Source: Isoetes taiwanensis | Taxonomy: Eukaryota > Streptophyta > Lycopodiopsida > Isoetales > Isoetaceae | Length of the DNA: 64,000 nucleotides | Assembly (NCBI GenBank): GCA_021234155.1 | Contig: JAJEKV010000052.1 | Coordinates: 3,342,254-3,406,253 of the forward strand | Direction: 5' to 3' | In this document: one piece after another, positions 23,797-34,990 of the stretch | How positions within the stretch are numbered: the first letter of the stretch is position 1 | Layout of the letters: every line of letters begins with the position of its first letter | Position numbers and translations under genes: made by a program | The notes under the pieces: generated by a model | The model's database searches: none | What the model was told of the DNA's origin: nothing | The model's input: only the letters and a program-made list of their open reading frames with translations

Positions 23797-25828
23797 TGTC
23801 ATGTTTGCAAAAAAATAAACCAGATGCCAAAAATCACGCAATTACCCAGCATAGAAACAACGAGGATTCTTCTCAGATTATACATCCCGTGATACAAATC
23901 CTGTGATACAAATTGAACCATCATACAAAATGAAGAAAGCAAAGAGAAGAAAGCAAAACATAGGAAGTTTTTGGAAAATAATTTGGCATTTTGATTTCGT
24001 AAAACATTATTTCACATAGAAAATTAGATACAATACATTAGGGTTGCTGGCATACCTGATCCAGAGATAATCAGACATTTCTTGCAGAGATAATCAGACA
24101 TTTCTTGCGGGATACCCGAATGAACAACTCAGTTTGTGTGGTTCTCCCCCATTTTTTTCACATTGCTCTTTGCCGTAAACAAACAACAAACTAGCATCCT
24201 CACCACAAAAATTTTGAATTCCTACGTTGGCATAGTTGTTAAACCATTAATGCCAAGATAATAATAGTAACAAACAATATTTTAAAAGCTAGTATACGAA
24301 CTACTTTTGCGGCTACTTTTGGGGGGACAGGGGGGACAACTGACTTGATACACTATATTGTGCTTCGACCCGTCGAGCTTTCGAACAGTTCCATGTTCTA
24401 TACGCATTTGGCATGTTCTACACACATAATGAAACATGCATCTCTGAAACTCACCTCTTCTCGCAAGAACTACTTGGGCCATTGTATCACAGATCCCGCA
24501 GCCTCTCCGAGAGTCTTCGCTTCTTCTGTTGGCCTCATCAACAATGCATCTGCATCAAATACTTGTATCAAAGTGATTCTCGTGTATCCCTTATCCATGG
24601 CGCTGCAGTGAAGAGTGCCCGTATCCTGCAGCTCATCTCCGGTTGCTACCTTCGTCCCATGCACATCGATCAAATCAACTAGTTTCAAGAAGACATGCAG
24701 TTAGAACTAGACAGAGAGTAAATCGCTGTTAGGAGCTTACAGCGTCGTGGCGCCATGCGTGAACTCGTTCACAGTCTATCTCCGCCTCCGGTTGCTATGC
24801 GCCCAAAAGTCTCCACTACCGCTGTAAAACTATGCGCCCGAAAATCTCCACTGCACTCACTATACTTAGTCCCTGTAAATGAATCAATTTCGAATTGGTA
24901 TTTGGGCGGGCTAAAGTGGGCCGTGCTGTACCCTTAGCCCGCGTTTTTGCCTTGAATGATTATATGTCCTTAATTTCAAATTTAAGAACACGCCGAACCT
25001 TTTTTACGTGCAGTCCCAAAATCTCGAAGGCCCAGAAGAGACTCAGTTTACAAGGGAATTCGAGCAGCAAGCGGATGCGGGGGCACACTGAGATGACGAC
25101 TCCATCGAAGAAGCAAGCCGCCGGAGCTGATGCGGGTTCTAGCGGAACCAAGAAAAGAAAGACAGGGACTCCAGGTGAGCTCTCAATGTTTATTCGATTC
25201 ATCGACCTTTTTTTATTTATCTTCTTGTCTTGCAGCATTTAGAGACGCTTTGCATCACTGCTGGAACTCCATTCTTCGTTATCGAAGGATTGGAGACAGA
25301 GCTACTTGAAACAGCCACAGATTCCTGGTGGTATGTCGAAGTTCATATCTGTGGGAAGGAGAAAGATCTTTTCCTGTGGCAAAGGGATAAAAAGAGTTCC
25401 GGCGACAAGTACAAGAAGGTCGGTGTGGTGCTCTCTGTTTCTGCACCAGATTCGAAACATCTCACGTTGTATGTGGAAGATTGCCTGAAGGGTAAGTTCT
25501 ATCACACGAAGATGTTATCTGTGTCCAATTATTCTTCCACTTCAATGAGCAAGGCCAAGGGGACCGACAAAAGGCCGACGCCTTTAAATTGTCAGAACCT
25601 TGGCTAGAAGGATCTGGAAGGGATGAAGGAGGCCGGAACCCTGACATCTAGGGAGCTCGGAATGGAGATTTCCAGGGTGAGGGAGAAACTGTTCAACACC
25701 GGCAACTTTACGTCCAATGTGCTGAAGACTCTAAAGCACTCTACAGTCACTAAGGATGTAGTTCAAAAAGAGAAATCTCCAGAAGGGACTGCAAGTCAGG
25801 ATGCAGAAGAAAGTACATGGGAGGATTC
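23790..25828 (+). repeat. 2,039-bp direct tandem duplication, copy 2
   Basis: Second copy of 21751-23789. At its right end the gene continues into unique sequence (GGAGGATTC then AGATGCTGATGAAGAGG), so this is the copy that retains the original downstream context. Confidence 0.9.
24470..24688 (-). pseudogene. Transposon-protein fragment (minus strand) upstream of the ParB-like gene
   Basis: The minus frame reads VDLIDVHGTKVATGDELQDT, then YTRITLIQVFDADALLM and EAAGSVIQWPK. The pattern 'g.vVAkG.l.s......v.G..lg..y.kV.v..v......L........L..A.G..I.WPk' is what I know from C-terminal parts of plant CACTA/PTTA-type transposon proteins. It is a remnant only; the equivalent in copy 1 (about 22430-22650) is more broken. 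Family assignment is by pattern memory, so moderate. Confidence 0.4.
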
Positions 25829-28380
25829 AGATGCTGATGAAGAGGATGAATTGGTCGATTCCCAATTCTTAGATCCAGATGAGCAGATAAGGAAATCATA
25901 GAGAGGGGCCCAGAAGATGGAGCGGCTGGCTCAGTATTATCCATTGGGAATTGGACACAAGTTGCTGCTGGACATAAGACGCTTGAAGGTTTGCACTGGC
26001 GATGCCGTCTTGTTCAACCACAGGGAATTCAATCCAGCACACATGCTAGAGATTCTGAACCTGATGGTGCGTCATTCTGTTGCGGATCCAATGCCTGCGG
26101 ATGTCATACCATTCAGCAGATCGACCGGTGAGTTGGTCAGGTGGACCACTACCTGAAGGGAAAAGACGTCAGGTTTTGGGTTGTGGACGGCCAGCATTCA
26201 GTGAGGGCAGCATAAGTATTGCAGACAAAAAAGGAAGTGCCGCAGAGGATCAAGGACCGGTATTCCAAACGAGAGTGCAGGGTTCTCTCAGCGGACACGC
26301 CACCAACGGAGCTCGCCAGCATTAGCCACTGTCAGAATACAATAGCAGCAAGTGCCAGCTCCATAAGGTAAATTACTGTCTCTGATTCGGTGCGATTCTC
26401 GACTCGCGAGTCGAAAACGCCCCCTCATCATCTGCTTTCCTCATCATCTGCTTTCAAGGATGCGGGGGATTTCTCGACTCGCGAGTCGAGAAAGCCCAAG
26501 GAAATAAACGAAACTAGACGATGTGGGAGCTTTCTCGACTCGCAAGTCGAGAAAGCCAGAGGCAAAAAGGGAAGAAGAGGACGAAGGGGCTTTCTCGGGC
26601 TTTCTCGACTCGCGAGTTGAGAAAGTCCCTTGAATCCTCTGCTGTCCTGTACTCCTCTGACTTTCTCGACTCGCGAGTCGAGAAACCCCAGGGTAATAGA
26701 GAAATGGTTGAAGAGTGAAAGCATTGAGCCTTCCCAATCTTTCTTTCCCCGCCTCCTTGGGCAATGTCGCTTAGTTTATATCCTAAGTTGCATCGTTCAA
26801 AGAGGCATGAAAGCAAAGATTTGGGATGCACGATGCTTTCACTCTGGCCTTCACTCTCCTTCTCTGTTCTCTCCTCTCATGTGGGTATTCTCGACTCGAG
26901 AGTCGAGAAAGCCCCTGCATCCTCCTATTTCTTGTTTCCTTCCGGCTTTACGATGTACTTTCATGCTCTGACATAGTTCCATTTATTGATTGCAGCCCGT
27001 ATCCTGACCAGATCATACACGCTCGGCAACAATGGAAAGCATTGGGTTAAAGGAAACAGGGCTCCCTTGGATAAGTGGAAGACCTTCGAGAAACTCTGCA
27101 GATATGTTCTTCTGGAAGGCCAGGAAGATGATGAGGGAACGAATGAAGATGAGAAGAAGAAGAGAACACCAAGAAAGGGCAGGGAATCTCTATCTGACCA
27201 ATATGGCCTCATTCTCTGCATTGAGACGGTGTGGGAGAAATGGACTGAGATATGGGCTCTTTGGACTTGAGGCAAGCTTAAAGACAGCAATGGAGAATTG
27301 CCAACCAGGCCGGACCCAAAGTTGTTCGACAAGCAATTCATGAAAAGGATACAGAGCCTGACGAACAAAGAAACGCTTGATCTACAGAGCAGAATCCTGG
27401 ATGGAACAATCCTGCTAAGGAAAACTAGAAGTTCAAAAATGCAGGACGAAAAGGATTATGCCACAATCCTAAAGAGACGGCGTGCGTTGGAAGAAGGCAT
27501 CACAGAGTTTTGCAATGTTGCATCCAATGCATGCCATGATTTTGATTATTATAAGGATAAGGCTGCGCTTGATGAGGAAGACATGAAGGAGTTGAACCGG
27601 CTATGTCAACCTTACATCAACACGAAGCTAAAGCGTAACGTCAAAACCCTCCCCTTTCCTGAACATGCTATGCCACTTCTGAAGCGGAAGTTTGGATTCG
27701 GGGTGGTCCCATTTAAGACCGATGATAGCTCCCCTCTCTTCTTGGTAACCTTGGGACACAAGGGGTTTGATGGTCTGGAACTGGCGCCTGGGCCCGTGGC
27801 ACTATTTGCCATCAATATGATCGAAGACCCCACCCTATTTTATGAAAAAGCTAACATTGAGCAGTGGTACAAGACGTGTCTGGACATGACCGAGCTGGAT
27901 ACTTTCAGTTTGCTTATCTTTTGCATGCCGGGCAATCAGACAACTGTTGTGTCACAATGGGCAGCTGATATTAACTTCACCAATAGGATCTTGTATTCCA
28001 TATACGAACTGGAACATGAGTGTAGACTTGGCCTGCCGAAGGCACCAAGTTTTGCCAATATAATCTTGGTTATGGTTTCAAGATCGAATGTAGACCTGGA
28101 CAAGTGGTGGTCAAGCGAGCACCACTATCTCGATAAGTTCATGATTTCTCAAGAGCATATGGAACCCTGGAAGGGCGGCAGATTTATGGAGGATGTGCCA
28201 TTGATTGAAAAAGTCAGCACTGATGGTGCGACAGGTCCAATACATAGAATTCCTATCCGGTCAAGAGTTATCAAGTACTTCATAACCAGCTTGGTCGAGG
28301 AAGATCATATTGTATGCGAGTGGTACATGAATGGCCTGTTCTCTCAAGGGGCTATGCTGTATGGAATGAAACCAATGTTT
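25093..28380 (+). CDS. ParB/DGQH-like protein with possible methyltransferase-like C-terminus (host gene or captured; several in-frame stops)
   Basis: Exons about 25093-25174, 25243-26365 and 26996-28380. Order: basic N-terminus (TKKRKTG); a region of unknown fold (SWWYVEVHICGKEKDLFLW); an acidic linker (DADEEDELVDSQFLDPDEQ); a ParB-like block LLLDIRRLKVCTGDAVLFNH, REFNPAHMLEILNLM, FWVVDGQHSV (about 25960-26205), then ISHCQNTIA; a large C-terminal exon ending IKYFITSLVEEDHIVCEWYM, NGLFSQGAMLYGMKPMFG. The last block has the spacing of the DPFxGSGTTxxAAxxxGR motif of N6/N4 DNA methyltransferases, but Gly and Asp positions are weak. In-frame stops at 25605 (TAG), 25899 (TAG), about 26206 (TAA) and 27268 (TGA), plus a one-base shift near 26138 at a CAG, so it is either a young pseudogene or damaged by consensus error. 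Homology ends in the minisatellite at 28376. Confidence 0.5.
26366..26995 (+). other. Intron of the ParB-like gene carrying a palindrome array
   Basis: Donor AAG/GTAAATTACTG at 26366 and acceptor TTATTGATTGCAG ending at 26995 bracket a 630-bp non-coding stretch between protein-like exons. The exon phases differ by one base, which fits the other small breaks in this gene. Nearly all of the intron is the palindrome array described separately. Confidence 0.6.
26396..26910. repeat. Array of six 24-bp palindromes (half-site TTTCTCGACTCG)
   Basis: The half-site TTTCTCGACTCG is followed directly by its reverse complement at 26470-26493 and 26662-26685 (perfect). Variants with a single mismatch lie at 26531-26554 and 26601-26624, a shortened one at 26396-26416, and one with a centre change (CTCGAGAG) at about 26887-26910. 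Centre-to-centre spacing of the first five is about 75, 61, 70 and 61 bp. Spacers are not conserved in sequence but several begin with GCCC or CCCC and are purine-rich on one side and pyrimidine-rich on the other. Related palindromes occur at 29081, 47414 and 57711, and a decayed one at about 35352 and 54870. Confidence 0.85.
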
Positions 28381-28760
28381 GGCTCCCCACTCGACTCGGC
28401 GGTGTTTGGTTCGGTTAGTTGTCTGCCCACCCGACTTGGTGGCTCTGTCGGTTAGTTTAGCTACCCAACCGACTTGGTGGTGTTTGGCTCCCCACACGAC
28501 TTGGTGGTGGTTGGCTGCCCACCCGACTGGCTGCCCACTCGACTTGAAGGCTCTGTCGGCTACCCATCCGACTTGGCGAGGACTTGGATCGCCGTTGTTG
28601 TCTCCCCACCGACTGGTCGTGGTCGCGGTGGTCTGATCGACGATCGGCTTGGCTACCCACACGACAATTTGGTGGTGTTTGGCTGGGTGGTTGGCTGCCC
28701 ACCCGACTGGGTGGTGTTTGGTTCGGTTAGTTGGCTGCCCACCCGACTGGGTGGTGTTGC
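28376..28760 (+). repeat. GC-rich minisatellite at the left edge of unit 1
   Basis: Imperfect ~30-36-bp repeats of the type GGCTGCCCACCCGACT + TGGTGGTGTTT (roughly ten iterations). They overlap the last codons attributed to the ParB-like gene, giving it an artefactual tail. Shorter versions lie at 46978-47095 and 57280-57390, i.e. at each boundary of the 9.1-kb array. Confidence 0.8.
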
Positions 28761-29080
28761 AGGACTGTGAAACATGCGGCCTCAGATGATTAATTATGTA
28801 AAATTAAGGAGCTTCCACATAAAAAGCTCCCTACGTACTGGAAAATAAGGCATTACTGGAAAAGCTCCCTACATTACTGGAAGCTCCCTACATTACATTA
28901 CTGGATAAACTGTAACTGAGCACTTGAGAGACCCGAGAGGAAATAGCCAAACAGGCTACAGAGAAGCGAGAAACAGAGAGTGATAGAAGCAATAAAAAAA
29001 TATTCTAACCCGGCCGATAGAGGCTTACTTCTACCGTGGGTGATTGGATGCAGCCATGGTTGTACTTTGACTTTTCAGGG

Positions 29081-29108
29081 CCTTCCTCGACTCGCGAGTC
29101 GAGAAAGG
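29081..29108. repeat. CTCGACTCG palindrome beside Helitron E, unit 1
   Basis: CCTTCCTCGACTCG followed by CGAGTCGAGAAAGG, a 28-bp palindrome with one mismatch, same core as the intronic array at 26396-26910. It lies 30 bp before the Helitron 5' end. Identical copies are at 47414-47441 and 57711-57738. Confidence 0.8.
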
Positions 29109-29138
29109 CACTACCTTTCACGTGATTGGATGCAGCTA

Positions 29139-31924
29139 TCCTATATAATAATGTTATAGGGTGTTGCATCTTGCCCTAGATCCGATGGCTGAAATTTTCC
29201 CATGCAATAGAGGGTTGAGATTTTTTTTTTTAATTAACGTATTTCTTAAAACAAAAACCCTAGCCATGGCATGGATGGCAATCTTGAATTGGTCACTACA
29301 AAATAGGTTATGGAGGAAATTAGGACGGTCTTTCGCTTTTATGAGTGTCTTAGCTTCACGGTTTCTCTTCTCCTTCGCCGGACATCTTTGCCATAGCCCG
29401 GGCGGGGACATTTTGAGGGCTTGGAGTTGCAACGATGGTAGAACAATGGACATTTTGAGTGTTTGTGCGGTAAGGATGTGCGAGTTTGAATGCCCCCCAG
29501 TCCGTTGAGCTTCAAAACTCGGCTTCCGTTGTTTAAATTGGCGATTTGAGCTATGTATGCTCACCGACCGAACAATGAGCTTTCAACGAGCAGTAGATAA
29601 GTTTCCTCTTTTTCCTCTCGTAGTTTGGCTCCAGTTCTTTTACGGGCCCCGGATCCGAGCTTTGCCACAATTTAACATACACTTATTACCGGCAGCTTGT
29701 GTATATTCCCTTTTTATGTTAAATTTCACCGGCATATCATGCCTTGGATGGTTTAGGGCTTCTATTTGGCAATGCGGGATCCGGACTTCAAATGTCGCAT
29801 CTAGGCTTCAATTGGTTGGTTGGTTGGTTGGTTGGTTTGTTTGCTATATGAGCGTTTTGGAAAAGGCTCTTCAGCTCTTTCAAGAGAGTCCAGAGAAAAA
29901 CATGGTGACTTGGACTGCCATGATTTCTGATATGCTCAACAAGGACAATTGAACAAAGCCCTCCGGTTTTTAAGCAAATGCCTAAACGTGATATTATTGT
30001 ATGGATTTGTCATGATTATGGCATATATAAAACGTTGTAAACTCAAGGAAGCCCTTCGACTTTTTGGAAAATGCCCGAAAGGGACGTGGTATCTTGGAAT
30101 ACTATGATTTCAGCTCATGCACGCAAGGAAAGATTGAGGAAGCTATTGACTTTTCAAACAGATCCCCCGAACGGAGTATAGTGTCTTGGAATACCATGAT
30201 TATTGCACATGTGCGTAATCAACAACCGAAAGAAGCATGTGAACTCTTTTCCCGGATGCCTCAAATGAGATATGTATTCGTGGAATGCCATTATTTATGG
30301 ATATACCCAACAGGGACAACTTGATGATGCACTTAAATGTTTCGAGAAAATGCCTCAACAAAATGTGGTCACATGGTATATAATGGTTGGAGCTTATGCT
30401 CAGCGAGGATGTCTTGTGGAAGCTTTAGAGCTGTTTAAAAAAAATGCCTTATCCAGATATAATCTCATCCAGATCTCTGCTTATGGAAAGCAAGGTCATC
30501 TAGAGGAGGCATATCATTTCTTTAAACAAATGCCACAACGTGATGTAGTTTCATGGACAAATTTATGATTTCAAAGATATGCGCGACATGGGAAGCTAGA
30601 GGAAGCTCTAGATCTCTTGCACAACATGCTGGCACGAGATATGAGACCGGATACAATCACTTTTGTCAGTATTATTGATGCTTGTGCCAACGAGGTCAAC
30701 TGGGTGACAAATTCATACATCACTAGGTGGTGTAATTCTTCAGGATGTCTTATGGTGTTTTAGGACTTTAAAAAGCTGTTGCATACAGTGACCGTGTTCA
30801 TCTTCTTTGCAGAATTATGTAGAATTGTTGATCCTGCAGAATTATGTTGGATGCTTTATAGGTTTGTTTTACTTCTAATTATTGGATTTATTGCAGGCAT
30901 TTGCCTCCCAATTGTTTTTATGGTGTGCTTTTTGGAGGCTTGGATAAATCTTACAGATGAATGCTAGCATTTTGTTTATGCTGCCAAATAAGTGGGCTGC
31001 ACAAGTAAACAAATGGCTAAGGCATGTGCTCTCTCGAGCAGAATGTGTCATTGAGAAGGTAACTTTCAGCCTAGCAGTTTTAATGTCGCATATTCATGAG
31101 GCAGTTGGAACTGCTACACAAGGCACCAAAGGTTGAAAGTGGCCTATTTGTGTTGAGCATGGAAAGAGACATCCACATGATCTGATGAGCATCGGAGACG
31201 TGTATACAAACCAACGAACCATTTTATTTTCATTGTTTGGATGCTTGCATGAAAGGCATATCATAGTTACCTCATGCATTGACAATAACATTTTAAATGT
31301 AGACATTCTATTGTGACCGTTGGATTATATTATTTTAATGGGAGTTTACTCTAAGGTGCACAAGGTGCACAATATGACTTAAGAAACTCATGGCTGGCCT
31401 AGACTTTTGTGCCTATTGTAGACTTAAGAGACTCAAAAAGTTCCACATTTGATGCCTTTTTTTGCCTATTGCAGACTTAGGAGATTCAAAGGGTTCCGCA
31501 TTAATTGCTTTAACGTTCTAACTATAAAGGAACAACTAAACACCATCATGCTGCTAAGAATAAAGGCATTCAAAATTCTAAAAACCATCATCATATTGAG
31601 CACCATCATGCTAAATCTAACTCATCACATGATGCAAAAATAGAATAAGTTGATGGAAAGTGCATGATGCATGAGAGATTGAAATTAAGGAGCAAGACAA
31701 TTGATCCTTATATAACATTCTTAACATTGAATAAATACAAAATGAATCATTCTCACACGTGTAGATCTAGAGCAACATTTTTGCCTTCCTATATCTTTAG
31801 CATTTGTTATTGTTAGTCCAAAGGTTTTAACAGCCCTCACTCACAACCCAATGATACTTTTTATGGATTTGCCTAATTATATTATTTTTGACTTGTGCCC
31901 AGCAACGCTGGGCACTATTACTAG
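29139..31924 (+). mobile_element. Helitron E, copy 1, with captured PPR gene (2,786 bp)
   Basis: The 5' end TCCTATATAATAATG (preceded by A at 29138) and first 50 bp resemble Helitron D. The 3' hairpin GTGCCCAGC-AAC-GCTGGGCAC (31895-31915) is followed by ATTA and CTAG at 31921-31924, then T. Contents: leader with a (TTGG)n tract at about 29813-29835, the PPR ORFs, then about 1.1 kb of non-coding sequence including a short tandem duplication (about 31370-31490, GACTTA.GAGA.TCAAA). No Rep/helicase, so non-autonomous. Duplicated with the unit at 47472-51449 and, truncated, from 57769. Confidence 0.85.
29848..30763 (+). pseudogene. PPR (pentatricopeptide repeat) gene carried by Helitron E, copy 1
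   Basis: Tandem ~31-35-residue helical repeats: ALQLFQESPEKNMVTWTAMI, then VSWNTMIIAHVRNQQPKEAC, DDALKCFEKMPQQNVVTWYI, AYHFFKQMPQRDVVSW, and a long-type repeat ARDMRPDTITFVSIIDACA before a stop at 30761-30763. PPR proteins bind organelle RNA in a sequence-specific way; the MP.RDVVSW style is PLS-type. No E/DYW tail is visible, and only about nine repeats are present, so it is a captured fragment. Compared with copy 2 it has more frame breaks, mostly where copy 2 has CAG or CTG (for example 30010, 30136, 30560, 30577). Confidence 0.8.
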
Positions 31925-32026
31925 TATGGAATGAATGTTGTCCATTGTATTTTGAATTCTCCATTCTTTTCTTCGTTTTGACTAATGGCACCGTAATTGT
32001 TAATCATGGACTCTCCTTGCTCCAGG

Positions 32027-32420
32027 TGGTTCAGGCACAGATTCCGCACCCGCACAGATCCCGTTCAGGCATCACCGAGACTGCTCCAGGCGGCACAGAT
32101 CCCACTCAAGGCGACAGAGATCCCGCTCTAGCACAGATCCCGCTCACGCTACACTCTTACCCGACCTTTGGGATAAGATTGCTCGTGAATGTAGACGCTA
32201 TGCAGATGCTCGGGAAGAAGAAGAGAGGAAGAAATTTTCAAAAGTCCAGAAAGCTCAAAGCATCTTGCAGGCATTGCATAACATCCACGGAAGTTGGAGA
32301 AGGAGCATATTCGATGAAAAGCTGCGGGAGGAGAGTGGAGAAATCGGGTGGACAGGTCAGCGGGTGGCTCCCGAGGCACCTCCTCGTGAGGCCATTCCAC
32401 ACTCTTCAGGTTGCCCCTAA
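32027..32420 (+). CDS. Small charged ORF of the 9.1-kb unit, copy 1
   Basis: After a splice-acceptor-like CTTGCTCCAG (32018-32027) an open frame ends in TAA at 32418-32420: RQRSRSSTDPAHATLLPDLW, then DKIARECRRYADAREEEERK and KFSKVQKAQSILQALHNIHG, ending PREAIPHSSGCP. The middle is amphipathic helix rich in Arg/Glu/Lys. Conserved in unit 2 (51549-51949). The N-terminal part (SR-rich) differs between copies at CAG-type sites. No family recognised; the first exon, if any, is not identified. Confidence 0.4.
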
Positions 32421-32469
32421 GGCACAGATGGCATGAAAAAGCCCCGCACGTTAATCCCCTAAGGTGGAC

Positions 32470-33300
32470 CGCCTACCACGATGATGTAACTGTAGTGACA
32501 GCAAGCAGGCATAGGTTCAATACGCTGTACGTTTTATAAGGAATACGTATGAATTGTATGATAGGCACATATTTGCTGTATAAAACGTAAAAAATACGGC
32601 AAAAAAAAAAATTCCGGCGTCGGAAGATTTTCGCGTATGCGAAACCTTCTAACTCGCGTATGCGAAACAGTGAAAATCGTGTACGCGAACGCAATTTTTT
32701 TTTTCTTTTTTTCAGCGATATCGCGAAACCTTCCTCGCTGCGCGACGCTGAAAGTTTTTTCACAGACGCTGATATTATAAACATTCACAGCGTCTGTAAT
32801 TTTTTTTATTTTTTTATTTTTTTTACGGATTTGGAATTCGAAAACCGCATACGTGAAACCTTCCAGATCGCGTGCGACCAAAAGTTTTTCGCATGCAGCG
32901 ATCTGTAGGGTCGTAGAAAAAAAACAAATTTTTTTTTTTTTTTTAAGATATCTTTTTGGTTAAACTAACATCTTTAGAATTACACTAGTGATCTAAAAAA
33001 CTATTGCAGGACAAGTATCTGCAGGAAGGACTTGAACATGGTAGTCTTATATGCACTGTGCATGGTGCACAATTGGACATGATTATCTTCACAGAATATA
33101 GGTATTTGCATTTGCAGAAAAACCCTGGTGGCCAATAAAATCTACATATGGGTAACACTTGCATTAAATTTCCCTTTTACCTTGCTAATGTATATGAATA
33201 GGAAGTGAACCAAAGGGATTTTTACTTGGATTAAAAATGGCAGGAAAAAGAAAAAAATGTGCATGTCGAACTTTTACCTAATTTTTAGGGCATAGTTATC
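32470..33300. other. AT-rich spacer with CGCGTATGCGAAA-type repeats
   Basis: About 32540-32940 has long T and A runs mixed with GCG-containing words (CGCGTATGCGAAACC, CGTGTACGCGAACGC, TATCGCGAAACCTTC). Similar words recur at 34990-35210 (CGCGTACGCGAAA). Outer sequences contain TACGTA/ACGTAAAA motifs on both sides, suggesting weak, decayed inverted ends of an element spanning about 32.5-35.2 kb. No coding signal. Confidence 0.4.
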
Positions 33301-33318
33301 TTTTAGCAAAAGGAAATC

Positions 33319-33835
33319 ATGGAAACGCAGGCTAAGGATATGGGATCGGCCGACAGGTACATCACGGCCTCCTGCTTGCAATGGTATGATACTTCGCCAT
33401 CTGGGACTGTCGGTAATAGGTACTGGGTTTTTCCATATAAGGAAGTCAGGACTCGTAAGAAACTGAAGGCTTATCTTGCACAGCCAGAGAGTTCTTGTAA
33501 GATTACATTGCTAGTGATGGGTAGTAAGAAGGGCGATCTGAATATTGCCACTAAGAAGAGGTTGGCAGAAGAAAAATCAAAATGGAATGGGGGGAAGGAA
33601 AATTTTCCAGTTCCATAATGCGGCTGTTACTCCAAATACTAGTGGAGCAGCAAAGAAGATCGTGGAATGTGAGATTGAGAAGCATGCTGAAAAGGAGTCT
33701 GAAGGCAAGCCCACAAAAAAAGATGATCAGGAGGACGATTTTCACACAACAAAGTTGCCAATGATTCTAGGGACTCTGCGCCATCTGAAGATACTAACGC
33801 CATGGGGCGCACTCCACAAGTTTGAGGGATTTTGA
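33319..33835 (+). CDS. Unidentified ORF of the 9.1-kb unit, copy 1 (one frame change)
   Basis: The ATG at 33319 opens METQAKDMGSADRYITASCL, QWYDTSPSGTVGNRYWVFPY, KEVRTRKKLKAYLAQPES and a frame ending at 33618. The overlapping frame continues NAAVTPNTSGAAKKIVECEI, EKHAEKESEGKPTKKDDQ to a stop at 33833-33835. The change occurs near a run of six G (about 33590) or at an unrecognised intron. Basic and Lys/Glu-rich second half; no known domain. Copy 2 at 52839-53355 is almost identical and has the same frame change, so the break predates the duplication or is an intron. Confidence 0.45.
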
Positions 33836-34990
33836 GATCTTAGGACTTGACAATCCTTTTCTGAAATTTTGATGCAATTTTTAATAATAGGAAGCAAAAG
33901 ATTGCTAGATCTTAACTACAGATTAAATTTAAAAGTATGAGGTCATATGAAATAGTTCTTGAAGGATCTACTCAATTTAGATTATGAAGCTTTAGATCAG
34001 ACCTGATTTATGCCAAAAGCTTGGTCTGAGTTTGGTAACCATTACTTTATAGGCATTAATAGATTAATGTCATTTCTTCCTTGGATCTAAAATAGTTCAG
34101 ATCTGAAAATTGTTATAAATTAGATCTATGGCACTTATATGTATAATAGCAAGTATGAACTAGATATATTAGGGCTACTGAATTATTGATAGATTAAGGT
34201 GGCCTGGTTCATATTTGCTAAACTGACATCTTCTAATCTTTGGCTTTATGCTTGAATATTGATATAGTGAAGGGGAATAACCTCAAAGAAACCCATGACA
34301 CCTGCTATCCCATACATGACAACCATTCTAATGCTTGTTTTTTGTTTGTGGATGCAGGTAACAGGTTTCTTTGCTCTATACTCAGTATTCAGTTCAACTT
34401 TGGACACGGAATTTGGGTTCTATGAAATGATTACACCTGTTGTACTAAAATACTTGTTAAATATCAGCTTTGGACATGGTAAACATTCTGAAACCTGTGC
34501 TTCTATAGTGCTTTTGGGATCTGCTGTAAGTTATCTTAACAAATATGTGGAAGATATCTTAAGCACGTATTTTGGGTTTTCATAACTTGTTACACTAAAG
34601 TGAATTAATGATTTCATGGCACGGTAAACATCGTGATTCTTGTACTTATCTTCTGGCTTGCTGTAATTTCTGCAGACAGAAGTATATTATGTATTCAGTT
34701 GAAATATAAACTAGTTGTAGCGGATTTTTAGTATATTCAAACTGACGGGTCATTGAACATGAAATATTATCAAGGATGGCAAATTATTATATCATTGTTG
34801 CATGTATTTTTTGCTGAAATAAATGCAGTGGCAGTATTCGGTAAGGATCTAAGTATTGCAAGTTGATAACATTTCATAAACACACTTTGTACCAAGTCCT
34901 GGCTTAAACATAATGACCTGATTATGTTTAAGGCTGCTAATGGATCTGCTGTTTACCTTCTAAGGTCTTTAGCAGATAATAGTCTGTTCT
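33836..34990. other. Non-coding spacer of unit 1
   Basis: AT-rich, with intron-like or untranslated character. An open stretch at 34295-34585 is preserved in unit 2 (53815-54090) but has no codon-level signature beyond the near-identity of the whole unit. No domain seen. Confidence 0.4.

Noticed and set aside
26428-26831. Overlapping ORFs with recurring ARES/SRLASRES-type repeats in the palindrome array
   Set aside because: Open on both strands because the palindrome lacks stop codons; located between a splice donor and acceptor.
26396-26910. Regularly spaced palindromes as a CRISPR array
   Set aside because: The repeats are perfect palindromes with variable 37-51-bp spacers in a plant intron, with no cas genes; eukaryotic context rules it out.
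28379-28770. Long ORFs on both strands as low-complexity Trp/Pro/Gly proteins
   Set aside because: They are translations of the GC-rich minisatellite; open in several frames because of repeat composition.
29154-29564. Minus-strand ORF over the Helitron E leader
   Set aside because: Antisense to the Helitron leader, not preserved in frame between the three copies.
30779-30967. Conserved hydrophobic 62-codon ORF (also at 49096) as a small membrane protein
   Set aside because: It lies just after the PPR stop, begins at a weak start, contains an intron-like polypyrimidine-AG stretch, and is identical between units only because the whole unit is duplicated.
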